NCBI RefSeq assembly: GCF_947490415.1
Contig: NZ_CANLGX010000004.1
Location: 310,001 to 374,000 of the forward strand
Length of the DNA stretch: 64,000 bases
Direction: 5' to 3'
Source of the DNA: an uncultured Eudoraea sp.
GTDB taxonomy: Bacteria > Bacteroidota > Bacteroidia > Flavobacteriales > Flavobacteriaceae
Made by a program: the position numbers and the translations under genes. Of the stretch, positions 56,395-64,000 are shown one piece after another (position 1 is the stretch's first letter; every line of letters starts with the position of its first letter). The notes beneath the pieces were generated by a model that was not told where the DNA came from, made no database searches, and worked only from the letters and a program-made list of their open reading frames with translations.

Positions 56395-58950
56395 CTACCG
56401 ACCTTCCTTGCGTAGCACTACTAAAGGCGGACTGTTTAATACACTCCTGCTGTTACTAAGACCAATTAAGAGAACGAGTAATGTAACTCCGGGCAACAGT
56501 ACTAAAAAGGGTACTAAAGAAGGTACAAACGGCGCTTTAAAAACAAATGTAGCCAGTAACTGGCTGCTTATCAGTGAAAGTAATATGCCTATACCACTAC
56601 CCAAAACACCCAAATAAAAATATTCAAGGGCTGTGATTTTTAGAATTTGTTTGCTTTTTGCACCCAGGGTCCGTAAAAGAACGCTTTCCTTTATACGCTG
56701 ATATTTACTGGTACGTACAGCTCCTATTAATACAATAATACCAGTAAGGATACTAAAAAAGGCCATAAAATTAATTACCCAAGCAATCTTATCCAGAACA
56801 TTCTCTATGAGTGTTACAATTTGCCGCAAATCAAGCACCGAGATATTAGGAAATTTTTGAACTAATTCTCGTTGGAGGTTGGCTGAAGCCTCCGCATTGG
56901 GTGCATTAGTTGTTATAACGTGAAACTGCGGGGCATTTTCCAAAACTCCTTTAGGAAAGACCAGGTTAAAATTAGGTTGCATTCGTGCCCAGTCCACGGC
57001 GCGAATATTTCCCACAACGGTTTCCATCAAAACACCCTGGACATTGAAAACAATCGTATCTCCAACCACCACTTCAGCATCTCTGGCAATATTATCAGCA
57101 ATGGAAATAGGGATAAGACCTTCTTTAGGGGTTTCCGGTACCCATTCACCTTCAGTAAGGGTCTCCGAAGAAATCATGGAATCACGGTAGGTAACCCGAA
57201 ATTCGTGGTTCAAAACCCATTTATTCATTGTCAGGGTTGTGTCTTGTCGAAGATCATTAGCAGCCCGTCCTTTTATAGTATGCATACGCATCGTAACTAT
57301 TGGAATATTATCTAATAACGGAAGGCCTTTAGGGGTTATGCTATTTGCTACGTCTTCTTTTTGCTCGCTTTGTACGTCCAACAGAATTATGTTAGGACTA
57401 TCACTGTTGTTATCAAGCTGTGCCATTGCCAACAGCATATCTTTGGTAAAATAGAGCGTACTAATTAGAAAAGCCCCTACCCCTATAGCTACTAGTAATA
57501 CCATAGTTTGATTATTTGGCCGAAAAAGGTTTAACAGGCTTTGTCTTGAGGTAAAACTCCATTTGGCAGGAAAGAACTTTTTTATTCCCCTCATAAACAG
57601 AGTGGCAACACCAGCCAATATGGAGAAGGTTACCGCAATACTGATCACAAAACCAATGGCATAACGCAAGTTTTCTAAAAGCCAAAGGGAAAACAGGAAA
57701 ATAAAGATTAATATTCCTATAAATACGAGGGCCCTGGCTTTTCGGGGACGCTCCTCTTGTGTTTCTTGAATACGCAGTACCTGTAAAGGAGAGACGTACC
57801 AGGTACTCATAAGTGGCAATAGTGCAAACAGCACTGACATAAAGACTCCCAGTAATAAACCCATTATAATGGGCTGAGGCGCCAATGACAATTGCACTTC
57901 AAAAGGTAAAAAGTCCTGCAGCAGACTTGGAAATGTTTGTTGCAGCAATATACCTCCAATCGTTCCAATAACACCCCCCAGAAGGCCCATACCTGCTATT
58001 TGAATCAAATAAATAAGGAATGTCTGCTTTCGACTGGCACCCATACATTTAAGTACAGCCACCGACCTCAATTTTTCCTTTATATAGATTTGTACAGAAC
58101 TTGCGATACCTACACAGCCCAATAAAAGAGCAATAAATGCAACCAGGTTAAGGAATTTTCCAACATTTCCATAGGAACTACCCAGTTGTCTGCTCCCTGA
58201 TGTATGCGTATCCAGATCTGCATTCTCAGCATCCAAAATGGGGTCGAGTTCTTTGTCAAGAGCATCGAGGTCCATCTCCGGTGGGGCCTTAAAATAATAG
58301 TTATAGTCCAGACGACTACCCACCTGCAGTAGCCCCGTTCGTTCAATAATGCCAAATGGAATAATAACCGGGGGTGCCACAGAACTGGCAAATGCGCTAT
58401 TACCGGGTGCAGATATAAGTGTACCTGTAATTGGTAAACTAGCATTGCCTATTTTGATTATATCTCCGACTTCTAATTCAAACTGCAGCATCACTGTGGC
58501 ATCTAACAGGGCACCTTCATTAGAAATATACGAAGTTGCCGCATCTGCGGGTTCTGTCTCTATTTCCCCGTAAAGTGGAAAATCACCTTCAAGCCCCCTT
58601 ACACGAACCAGTTTACTGCTTTCATTCTTTGGAAATGCTGCCATGGATGCAAAATTCACTTCCATACCCTTTGCTCCTCCTAATGAATCTATAATTTCCT
58701 GCACTCTTTCATTCGGTAGTTGTCTTGAATCAATTATAAAATCCGCTCCCATAAGTGATTTGGACTGCAGGCGAATATTTTCTTTAAGATTATCACTGAA
58801 TGATTGGATTGAAACAAGTGCCGTAATACCAAGGATGATAGAGGCCATAAACAAAGTAAGTCGGCCTCCACTAGCCTTTCCATCGCGCCATGCCATTTTA
58901 AAAAGCCAGCCTGTGCCTGCCAAAGATGAAGCTTTCTGTTGGTTTTTCAC
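56395..58950 (-). CDS. ABC transporter permease, YbbP-like (FtsX domains)
   Basis: 851 residues. It begins with a signal-anchor helix and contains about ten membrane helices with two FtsX-like permease domains, for example EKLRSVAVLKCMGASRKQTFLIYLIQIAGMGLLGG and YQRIKESVLLRTLGAKSKQILKITALEYFYLGVLG. A large periplasmic domain lies after the first helix. The ATPase gene precedes it with a 4-bp overlap, and the divergent SGNH hydrolase gene is next, which is the arrangement of ybbP-ybbA/tesA. The transported or extruded substrate (possibly a lipid or lipoprotein-like molecule) is unknown. Confidence 0.9.
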   Translation of the reverse strand: MKNQQKASSLAGTGWLFKMAWRDGKASGGRLTLFMASIILGITALVSIQSFSDNLKENIRLQSKSLMGADFIIDSRQLPNERVQEIIDSLGGAKGMEVNFASMAAFPKNESSKLVRVRGLEGDFPLYGEIETEPADAATSYISNEGALLDATVMLQFELEVGDIIKIGNASLPITGTLISAPGNSAFASSVAPPVIIPFGIIERTGLLQVGSRLDYNYYFKAPPEMDLDALDKELDPILDAENADLDTHTSGSRQLGSSYGNVGKFLNLVAFIALLLGCVGIASSVQIYIKEKLRSVAVLKCMGASRKQTFLIYLIQIAGMGLLGGVIGTIGGILLQQTFPSLLQDFLPFEVQLSLAPQPIIMGLLLGVFMSVLFALLPLMSTWYVSPLQVLRIQETQEERPRKARALVFIGILIFIFLFSLWLLENLRYAIGFVISIAVTFSILAGVATLFMRGIKKFFPAKWSFTSRQSLLNLFRPNNQTMVLLVAIGVGAFLISTLYFTKDMLLAMAQLDNNSDSPNIILLDVQSEQKEDVANSITPKGLPLLDNIPIVTMRMHTIKGRAANDLRQDTTLTMNKWVLNHEFRVTYRDSMISSETLTEGEWVPETPKEGLIPISIADNIARDAEVVVGDTIVFNVQGVLMETVVGNIRAVDWARMQPNFNLVFPKGVLENAPQFHVITTNAPNAEASANLQRELVQKFPNISVLDLRQIVTLIENVLDKIAWVINFMAFFSILTGIIVLIGAVRTSKYQRIKESVLLRTLGAKSKQILKITALEYFYLGVLGSGIGILLSLISSQLLATFVFKAPFVPSLVPFLVLLPGVTLLVLLIGLSNSRSVLNSPPLVVLRKEGR

Positions 58951-59636
58951 GAGATTACTGTACTTTCATTAGCAACTATCTTTCCTCCTTTGAGCCTTAG
59001 AATATGCTGCGTACGTTTTGCAAGGTCCAGGTCGTGTGTTACAATAACCAAAGTAGTACCTGCTTCTTTATTAAGTTCAAAAAGCAGTTTAACTACTTTT
59101 TCTCCTGTTTCTTCATCAAGGTTACCGGTAGGCTCATCGGCAAAAAGGATAGAAGGCCTATTACTAAAAGCTCTTGCCAGAGCAACTCTCTGTTGCTCAC
59201 CACCTGATAACTGAGAGGGATAATGATGAGACCTATCTGCCAATCCTACTTTATGTAAAAGTTCCATCGCCTGCTTCCTGGCTTCCTTTGCCCCTTGTAA
59301 TTCTAAAGGTACACTTACGTTCTCCAGAGCTGTTAGCGTGGGAAGTAACTGAAAATCCTGAAAAATGAATCCCACTTCTCTATTGCGCAATAGGGCACGT
59401 TGATCTTCACTTAAATCGTTAATTCGAGTGCCACAAAGTTCAATGTAACCAGAGTCGGGATCATCTAAACCTGCGCATAGCCCCAATAAAGTAGTCTTAC
59501 CACTACCCGAGGGACCAACAATGGCAAAGGTATCCCCTTCCTCTATTTCAAAGGAAATAGCATCCAGAACAGTTAGTTTTTTAGAACCACTGGAATAGGT
59601 CTTCCCCAGTTGGTTAACGTTTAATATCTTTGACAT
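58947..59636 (-). CDS. ABC transporter ATP-binding protein, YbbA/LolD-like
   Basis: 229 residues. It has Walker A GPSGSGKTTLLGLCAGLD, Q-loop FIFQDFQLLPTLTALENV, signature LSGGEQQRVALARAF, Walker B ILFADEPTGNLDEETGEKV and switch His LVIVTHD. The MacB/LolD branch is indicated by FADEPTGNLD. It pairs with the YbbP-like permease (4-bp overlap). It is transcribed divergently from the SGNH hydrolase gene, with 74 bp between their starts. Confidence 0.92.
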   Translation of the reverse strand: MSKILNVNQLGKTYSSGSKKLTVLDAISFEIEEGDTFAIVGPSGSGKTTLLGLCAGLDDPDSGYIELCGTRINDLSEDQRALLRNREVGFIFQDFQLLPTLTALENVSVPLELQGAKEARKQAMELLHKVGLADRSHHYPSQLSGGEQQRVALARAFSNRPSILFADEPTGNLDEETGEKVVKLLFELNKEAGTTLVIVTHDLDLAKRTQHILRLKGGKIVANESTVIS

Positions 59637-59710
59637 TGGTAGAAATTAGATTTTGTTTGCAACGACGCAGCAAAATAAGGAAATGATTTCGACATTAAGA
59701 CCATTAAAAC

Positions 59711-60403
59711 ATGCAGACCTTCTTAAAATTTCGTTATTTTTTAGTGTTTTTACTATTGCTGGCTTGTGGAGAAAAGTCCGGAAAATCCTCAGAAAATTCT
59801 CCCGTTAACTCCGGGCAAACGGAAAATAGTGTCGTTCAAACCGGAAATAACAAAGTTATTATGTTCTTTGGTGATAGCCTCACAGCAGGCTACGGTCTTG
59901 ACACAGAGGAGGCTTTTCCGGCAGTAATTCAACAAATTGTTGATTCCCTTAATTTAAATTACACGGTTGTAAACGCGGGACTAAGCGGCGAAACAACAGC
60001 TAGTGGAAGAAACAGGCTTGACTGGGTGCTAAATCAAAAAGCCGACGTGTTTATTCTGGAATTGGGCGCCAATGATGGTTTGAGAGGTATTCCTTTAAAT
60101 GAGACCCGGTTAAACTTGCAGGCCATTGTGGATTCTGTTAAGGAGAAAAACCCGGATACAGTTATCATCCTTGCCGGGATGCAAATACCGCCAAACATGG
60201 GCCAGGAGTATACTAAGGAATTTAGAAGGATATTCCCTGAGTTGGCTGAACAGAACGAAACTTATCTTATACCTTTTTTACTGGATAATGTTGCAGGTAT
60301 TCCTGAATTAAACCAGGAAGACGGCATTCACCCTACCGTTGAAGGACAAAAAATTGTGGCTAATAACGTATGGGAAGTATTGGAACCGGTACTGACCAAA
60401 TAA
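59711..60403 (+). CDS. SGNH-hydrolase/arylesterase lipoprotein, TesA-like
   Basis: 230 residues with lipobox LLLACG near residue 18 and a linker of Ser/Asn/Gly. The GDSL block MFFGDSLTAGYGLDTEEAFP contains the nucleophile Ser. Block III is ELGANDGLRGIP and the Asp-His dyad is in EDGIHPTVEGQ. Family members hydrolyse thioesters, esters or lysophospholipids in the periplasm. E. coli tesA likewise lies next to ybbA. It is followed by an unknown membrane protein gene 27 bp downstream. Confidence 0.9.
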   Translation: MQTFLKFRYFLVFLLLLACGEKSGKSSENSPVNSGQTENSVVQTGNNKVIMFFGDSLTAGYGLDTEEAFPAVIQQIVDSLNLNYTVVNAGLSGETTASGRNRLDWVLNQKADVFILELGANDGLRGIPLNETRLNLQAIVDSVKEKNPDTVIILAGMQIPPNMGQEYTKEFRRIFPELAEQNETYLIPFLLDNVAGIPELNQEDGIHPTVEGQKIVANNVWEVLEPVLTK

Positions 60404-60430
60404 CCATAAAAACGTTTAATCCTAGATACT

Positions 60431-60805
60431 ATGGATAATATCATCAATGCACTTTCCTGGATAGATTCTGCTGCTGCCACGGTTTGGATTCTGCTTACAA
60501 TTATTATGTTCTGGTTTCTTTATAAAGTATATGAAGCAGAAGGGAGGAAACATCCAATCTTCCACTTTGGTATCTTCCTGCTGGTCCTGGTATGGTTATA
60601 TCCACTCTACACCTTTCTCTTTAACCAGTTAGAAGTTGCCTTTTTGGGCAATCTGATTACCTTATGGGCAACAGTAGTCTATATGCGAAAACTCAAACAA
60701 CTGCCAATTAAGGAATATAAATGGATGACTCCACAAATCGTCTGGATCATTATCGCTTCCTTCTATGTAGGATGTATGCTTTTGGAAAAATATCTGATGG
60801 CTTAA
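60431..60805 (+). CDS. Hypothetical four-helix membrane protein
   Basis: 124 residues with four predicted membrane helices (about 17-35, 45-65, 68-86, 101-121) and many Trp/Tyr. The family is not recognised; in size and Trp content it recalls TspO-like proteins but lacks their motifs. It is 27 bp downstream of the TesA-like gene and may be co-transcribed with it. It converges with small secreted paralogue B. Confidence 0.72.
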   Translation: MDNIINALSWIDSAAATVWILLTIIMFWFLYKVYEAEGRKHPIFHFGIFLLVLVWLYPLYTFLFNQLEVAFLGNLITLWATVVYMRKLKQLPIKEYKWMTPQIVWIIIASFYVGCMLLEKYLMA

Positions 60806-60834
60806 ATGAAAGGCATTAAAATGAAAGCTAAGAA

Positions 60835-61053
60835 TTAAGCCAATTTAGCTTTGTTTCTTTTTGTAGTAAAAGACAAAGCTTTCTTTACTCGGCTATTCTT
60901 GTTTTTGTACAAACGAGCAACAGTGTTTTCTTTAGTAGTTGAAGTAACTATACTCATTTCTATTGTTTCTACTTTGGTATCAACTTTAGAATCCTGAGCT
61001 TGAGCAGCTACTCCGATAAAAAGAACAAAAATTAAAGTTACAATCGTTTTCAT
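60835..61053 (-). CDS. Small secreted protein, paralogue B
   Basis: 72 residues. The frame opens one codon earlier with GTG, but the ATG at 61051-61053 is preferred. It has a signal peptide (TIVTLIFVLFIGVAAQA-Q). The mature protein has VETIEMSIV and the basic end TVARLYKNKNSRVKKALSF then TTKRNKAKLA, matching paralogue A. The 12-residue shorter middle is the main difference. It shares the upstream box and has a 26-bp palindrome before the ATG. The function is unknown. Confidence 0.8.
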   Translation of the reverse strand: MKTIVTLIFVLFIGVAAQAQDSKVDTKVETIEMSIVTSTTKENTVARLYKNKNSRVKKALSFTTKRNKAKLA

Positions 61054-61059
61054 CACTTG

Positions 61060-61085
61060 GGGCGTTTTATATATATAAAACGCCC
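61060..61085 (-). promoter_or_regulatory. 26-bp perfect palindrome before paralogue B
   Basis: GGGCGTTTT and AAAACGCCC arms around TATATATA make a perfect palindrome that ends 6 nt before the ATG. As RNA it forms a stable hairpin with the start codon right behind it, so it may limit ribosome access. As DNA it could bind a dimeric regulator. Confidence 0.5.
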
Positions 61086-61123
61086 AATGTGTATCTCATC
61101 CCGGTTGTAATTCGTCGAAAAAC

Positions 61124-61143
61124 CCTTATTTTTCGGTATCTGG
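61124..61143 (-). promoter_or_regulatory. Shared 20-bp upstream box, copy B
   Basis: On the minus strand it reads CCAGATACCGAAAAATAAGG, 19 of 20 identical to the box at 55788-55807, and lies 70 nt upstream of the start codon. Confidence 0.55.
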
Positions 61144-61221
61144 CAAAAACATGGATTAAGTGCAAAAAAGTGTCGATAAACGGATCAGCACCCTTAAACA
61201 CCTCAGCGATATTTTGTGTAT

Positions 61222-61920
61222 TTAACCGATATAAGGTGGTGTGATTTTTAGCAATAAATTGGGGTCCGGGCAATTTTTTTGATACCCCTGTAGGTCCTTT
61301 TGAGCACAAACCCCGGGGTAATCTCCTGCAAAAGAGCCTAAATCCTGTATAATCTGAAAATGAAGGTGGGGGGCATAATTCACATTAACTGGGGTATCGC
61401 CCAGAGTCGCCAATGCTTCTCCGGCCCTGAATTCCTTGTTTTTATATAACCCTTGAAGTGATTCTATGGATAAATGCCCGTAAAGCGTATAAAATTGAAT
61501 TCCATCCAAATCATGCCTCAAAATAATAGTTGGGCCATAATCCCCGGAAACGGCATTGTTTTTGAAACTGTGTACAACGCCTCCTAAAGGGGCTATTACT
61601 CTAGTGCCAGCTTTAGCCCAAAAATCTATTCCCAAATGAATATTGCGTTCTTCTTCTCCCTTAACAGCAAAGCCAGGGCTTTTGCTGTATAGGTTCCGCC
61701 TTTCCAAATACCCGCCAAATGCTATGGAAAAGGAGTCATTTTTCAGGACTTTGTCTATATACGCCTGGCAAACAGACGGATTGCTAATATCCAGGGGGTT
61801 CAGGTCTCTATTGAATACAGATAAATCTAGCGGAATATAGTTACCATTTGGAATCTCACTGTCCAAAATAGCTATTGTCCCTTCAGAATGGTTTAGAAGT
61901 ACTTCTTCAAGCAAAGTCAT
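61222..61920 (-). CDS. M23 (LytM-type) peptidase without signal peptide
   Basis: 232 residues from the ATG at 61920; an upstream in-frame ATG (61974) is possible but adds a segment that does not look like the family. The LytM domain has zinc ligands in NIHLGIDFWAKAG (His and Asp) and APHLHFQI. Also visible are FGGYLERRNLY before it and YPGVCAQKDLQGYQKNCPDPNLLLK at the end. No signal peptide or membrane helix is present, which is unusual for an enzyme of peptidoglycan. It might act on cytosolic muropeptides or be exported by another route. Divergent to msrA. Confidence 0.82.
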   Translation of the reverse strand: MTLLEEVLLNHSEGTIAILDSEIPNGNYIPLDLSVFNRDLNPLDISNPSVCQAYIDKVLKNDSFSIAFGGYLERRNLYSKSPGFAVKGEEERNIHLGIDFWAKAGTRVIAPLGGVVHSFKNNAVSGDYGPTIILRHDLDGIQFYTLYGHLSIESLQGLYKNKEFRAGEALATLGDTPVNVNYAPHLHFQIIQDLGSFAGDYPGVCAQKDLQGYQKNCPDPNLLLKITPPYIG

Positions 61921-62038
61921 AGAAATTCGTATTAAAGTTTGTGAAACTGGAGCTTTTGAAATACCCAAAGGCATTAATTAACAGGTCTTTAACCTCATTT
62001 CCAGAAAGATTTATTGATTTTTGAAATAAATTCGAAAA

Positions 62039-62716
62039 ATGAAATTTCTGAAAGCAGGTATTTTACTAGCCATAACCTTGTTCACTACAAGTTGCGAATC
62101 CAAAATTAAGAATAAAATAGAGCCAGCCAAAGAAGTAGTTTTAGCGGAAAAATATTCCAAACAAGATCTGCAAAAATATGAAACTGCCTATTTTGCAAGC
62201 GGGTGTTTTTGGTGTGTGGAAGCCATATTCGAGAGTGTAAAAGGTGTTAAGGAAGTAATCTCAGGCTACGCTGGTGGAACTGAAGAAAATCCGACCTATG
62301 AACAGGTAAGCTATGGCAAGACTTCCCATGCCGAAGCAGTAGAAGTATATTATGATCCAACGGAAATATCCTATATAGAGCTGGTCCAGGTATTCTTTGG
62401 ATCCCATGATCCAACCAGCCTTAATCGGCAAGGCCCGGACAGGGGAGCGCAATATCGATCTATTGCTTTCTACAAGAATCCGGAAGAAAAAAAGATCATA
62501 GAGACCTATATGGTTGCACTGGAAGAAAGTGGCAATTATGAAGACCCTATTGTGACAGAAGTCACTGCCTTTACCAAATTTTATAATGCTGAAGATTACC
62601 ATCAGGATTACGAAAGAAAAAACCCCAATAATTCCTATGTCAGGCAAGTATCTATTCCGAGGTTGAATCGATTTAAAAAGAACTTCCCGGATTACCTTAA
62701 AAAGGAAGTGCATTAG
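62039..62716 (+). CDS. msrA: Peptide methionine sulfoxide reductase MsrA, exported
   Basis: 225 residues. The N-terminus AGILLAITLFTTSC (Cys19) is a lipoprotein signal, so it works in the periplasm. The catalytic motif GCFWCVEA has the nucleophile Cys56 with Cys59 as a possible resolving residue; no C-terminal Cys is present. Further motifs are SGYAGGTEENPTYEQVSYGKTSHAEAVEV and DPTSLNRQGPDRGAQYRS. It reduces methionine-S-sulfoxide in proteins using an external thiol donor. A terminator follows the stop. Confidence 0.94.
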   Translation: MKFLKAGILLAITLFTTSCESKIKNKIEPAKEVVLAEKYSKQDLQKYETAYFASGCFWCVEAIFESVKGVKEVISGYAGGTEENPTYEQVSYGKTSHAEAVEVYYDPTEISYIELVQVFFGSHDPTSLNRQGPDRGAQYRSIAFYKNPEEKKIIETYMVALEESGNYEDPIVTEVTAFTKFYNAEDYHQDYERKNPNNSYVRQVSIPRLNRFKKNFPDYLKKEVH

Positions 62717-62750
62717 GGCAATGTTATAAAACTTAGGCAATCAAACAAAA

Positions 62751-62777
62751 AGCGACTTTTTTAAGTCGCTTTTTTTA
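62751..62777 (+). terminator. Terminator after msrA
   Basis: AGCGACTT (62751-62758) and AAGTCGCT (62763-62770) form an 8-bp stem with a 4-nt T loop, followed by seven T. Confidence 0.87.
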
Positions 62778-62829
62778 TTTGTGCATTCTACAGCCTATAT
62801 TTAAGGGATAAATACAAATCTATCTCCAA

Positions 62830-64000
62830 ATGGAACACATAAAAAGTACCCATTTTTACAAAACAGTATTAATTATAATAGTACTCACTTCAATGGGATG
62901 TTCAGATTCCGTGAAGGACAATACACCCTGGACTCCTTTGTTTGATGGAGAAACCCTTAATGGCTGGACTATTAAAGGAGGTGAAGCGCATTATACGGTA
63001 AGAGATGAAATTATTGTGGGCAGTACGGTACATGATACCCCTAATACCTTTTTAACGACAGACAGGATGTATGGCGATTTTATCCTGGAATTAGACTATA
63101 AGGTAGATTCTACCATGAATTCCGGGATTCAAATCAGAAGCAATAGCTTCCCTCATTACAGGAATGGGCGTGTTCATGGTTACCAGATAGAGATAGATCC
63201 TTCAGACAGGGCATGGAGTGCGGGAATCTACGACGAGGCCAGAAGGGGCTGGCTTAATACCATGGATAATAATCCAAAGGCTCAACAGGCATTCAAGCAA
63301 AATGACTGGAATCATTATAGAATTGAAGCCATTGGAGATACTCTTAAAACCTGGATAAACGATGTGCCCGCAGCCTATCTGATAGACGATAAAACCAGTA
63401 GCGGCTTTATTGGTCTCCAGGTGCACAGCATTGGAAAGGACCAAAAGGAAGGTACAGAAATTCAATGGAAAAACATTAGAATCCTTACAGACAGCCTTGC
63501 TAAATATGCAAGGAAAAGTACACTTACACCAATCATTACTAAAAACCAACTCACCATTGACGAAGAAAAAAATGGTTGGAAACTCCTATGGGATGGCAGC
63601 ACGACCAACGGATGGCGGGGAGCACGCCTTGATGACTTTCCTGCTGAAGGCTGGGTTATAGAAAATGGTGAGCTTATAGTCTTATCATCAGGTGGGGAAG
63701 AATCTTCAGCTGGGGGCGATATTGTCACCGATGACCTTTATGGTAATTTTGAATTTCAATTGGATTTTAAACTTACAAAAGGTGCCAACAGTGGTATAAA
63801 ATATTTTGTGGATACCGACCTTAACAAAGGTCCCGGATCATCAATTGGTTTGGAATATCAAATTCTGGATGATGACAATCATCCTGATGCTAAGTTGGGC
63901 AATCACGAAGGTAGCAGAACCATGGCATCTTTGTATGATCTCATAAAGGTAGATCCTGATAAACCAGTGAATCCTATTGGTGAATGGAACCATGCCCGTA
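62830..64000 (+). CDS. Double-DUF1080 (3-keto-disaccharide hydrolase-like) lipoprotein, runs off the window
   Basis: The ATG at 62830 opens a frame that stays open to the last base (390 codons seen). The N-terminus has a lipobox LTSMGC (Cys24). The first DUF1080 domain begins WTPLFDGETLNGWTIKGG and contains NSGIQIRSNSFPH and NDWNHYRIEA. The second begins WKLLWDGSTTNGWRG and contains GANSGIKYFVDTD. DUF1080 is a concanavalin-like fold that hydrolyses 3-keto-glycosides or binds glycans. It may use oxidised sugars made by Gfo/Idh/MocA proteins such as the one at 48282 (inference). The 3' end lies outside. Confidence 0.9.
   Translation, partial: MEHIKSTHFYKTVLIIIVLTSMGCSDSVKDNTPWTPLFDGETLNGWTIKGGEAHYTVRDEIIVGSTVHDTPNTFLTTDRMYGDFILELDYKVDSTMNSGIQIRSNSFPHYRNGRVHGYQIEIDPSDRAWSAGIYDEARRGWLNTMDNNPKAQQAFKQNDWNHYRIEAIGDTLKTWINDVPAAYLIDDKTSSGFIGLQVHSIGKDQKEGTEIQWKNIRILTDSLAKYARKSTLTPIITKNQLTIDEEKNGWKLLWDGSTTNGWRGARLDDFPAEGWVIENGELIVLSSGGEESSAGGDIVTDDLYGNFEFQLDFKLTKGANSGIKYFVDTDLNKGPGSSIGLEYQILDDDNHPDAKLGNHEGSRTMASLYDLIKVDPDKPVNPIGEWNHAR

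Noticed and set aside
62261-62740. Minus-strand open frame of 159 codons opposite msrA
   Set aside because: It mirrors the MsrA coding sequence; only the plus strand carries family motifs.
1-64000. tRNA, rRNA, CRISPR arrays, insertion sequences or prophage genes
   Set aside because: I looked for cloverleaf-like segments, regularly spaced direct repeats and transposase, integrase or capsid motifs and found none.

Overview
The window is a continuous chromosomal segment of a low-GC Gram-negative bacterium, almost certainly a member of the Bacteroidota and most likely of the class Flavobacteriia (family Flavobacteriaceae). I infer this from the gene content: a Lnb/DUF4105 protein, CCC-motif membrane proteins, a DUF4266/DUF3570 pair, a TonB receptor with a carboxypeptidase-regulatory-like N-domain, a tricorn homologue and a patatin fused to a beta-barrel. 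Signal peptides ending in Ala-Gln, weak ribosome binding sites and a TTG-N19-TAnnTTTG promoter at 44313-44342 point the same way. I see no tRNA, rRNA, CRISPR array, insertion sequence or prophage. It looks like core chromosome with a few lineage-specific patches.

Layout. 1-9.3 kb holds the end of an MscS channel, a secreted DmpA-type peptidase, the patatin/barrel protein, a GH109-like oxidoreductase and a run of DinB, GNAT, methyltransferase and hydrolase genes. 9.5-15.2 kb holds a tricorn protease homologue, a short-chain fatty acid transporter and a SRAP protein. 15.1-18.4 kb is a tightly overlapping molybdate uptake operon (modA, tandem Mop protein, modB, modC) ending in an isochorismatase-like hydrolase. 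18.5-21.6 kb is a thioredoxin-fold, ApbE, DUF4266 and DUF3570 module. 21.7-24.2 kb on the minus strand is a coiled-coil protein, zapA, a probable 6S RNA and rny.

24.4-31.6 kb holds an M23 peptidase, a TonB receptor, a secreted protein of unknown role, a cysteine desulfurase, a lipoprotein and an Smr protein. 31.6-40 kb holds small membrane proteins, recQ, kdsD, tatC, an AhpD-like protein, lptB and a CDP-alcohol phosphatidyltransferase (envelope lipid, LPS and export functions). 39.7-48.2 kb holds a Lnb-type lipoprotein N-acyltransferase, an ABC-F ATPase, a shrunken methyltransferase relative, a cobalamin adenosyltransferase, a DUF2795 protein and secA.

48.3-55.3 kb holds a Tat-exported Gfo/Idh/MocA protein, a HisKA_2 sensor kinase, and an M14 peptidase with an amidohydrolase. 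55.3-61.1 kb holds two paralogous tiny secreted proteins and two 115-bp REP-like palindromic repeats. It also carries the ybbP-ybbA/tesA-type cluster. 61.2-64 kb holds a LytM peptidase without signal peptide, msrA and the start of a double-DUF1080 lipoprotein.

The most unusual signal is the pair of small secreted paralogues at 55461-55718 and 60835-61053. They share a basic C-terminal block, a nearly identical 20-bp box 69 and 70 nt upstream of the start codon, and a hairpin just before the ATG. Other points worth a look are the 6S RNA in a zapA context, the methyltransferase relative that has lost its SAM-binding core, the RecQ without zinc cysteines, and the Cys-tailed DUF4266 lipoprotein beside ApbE.
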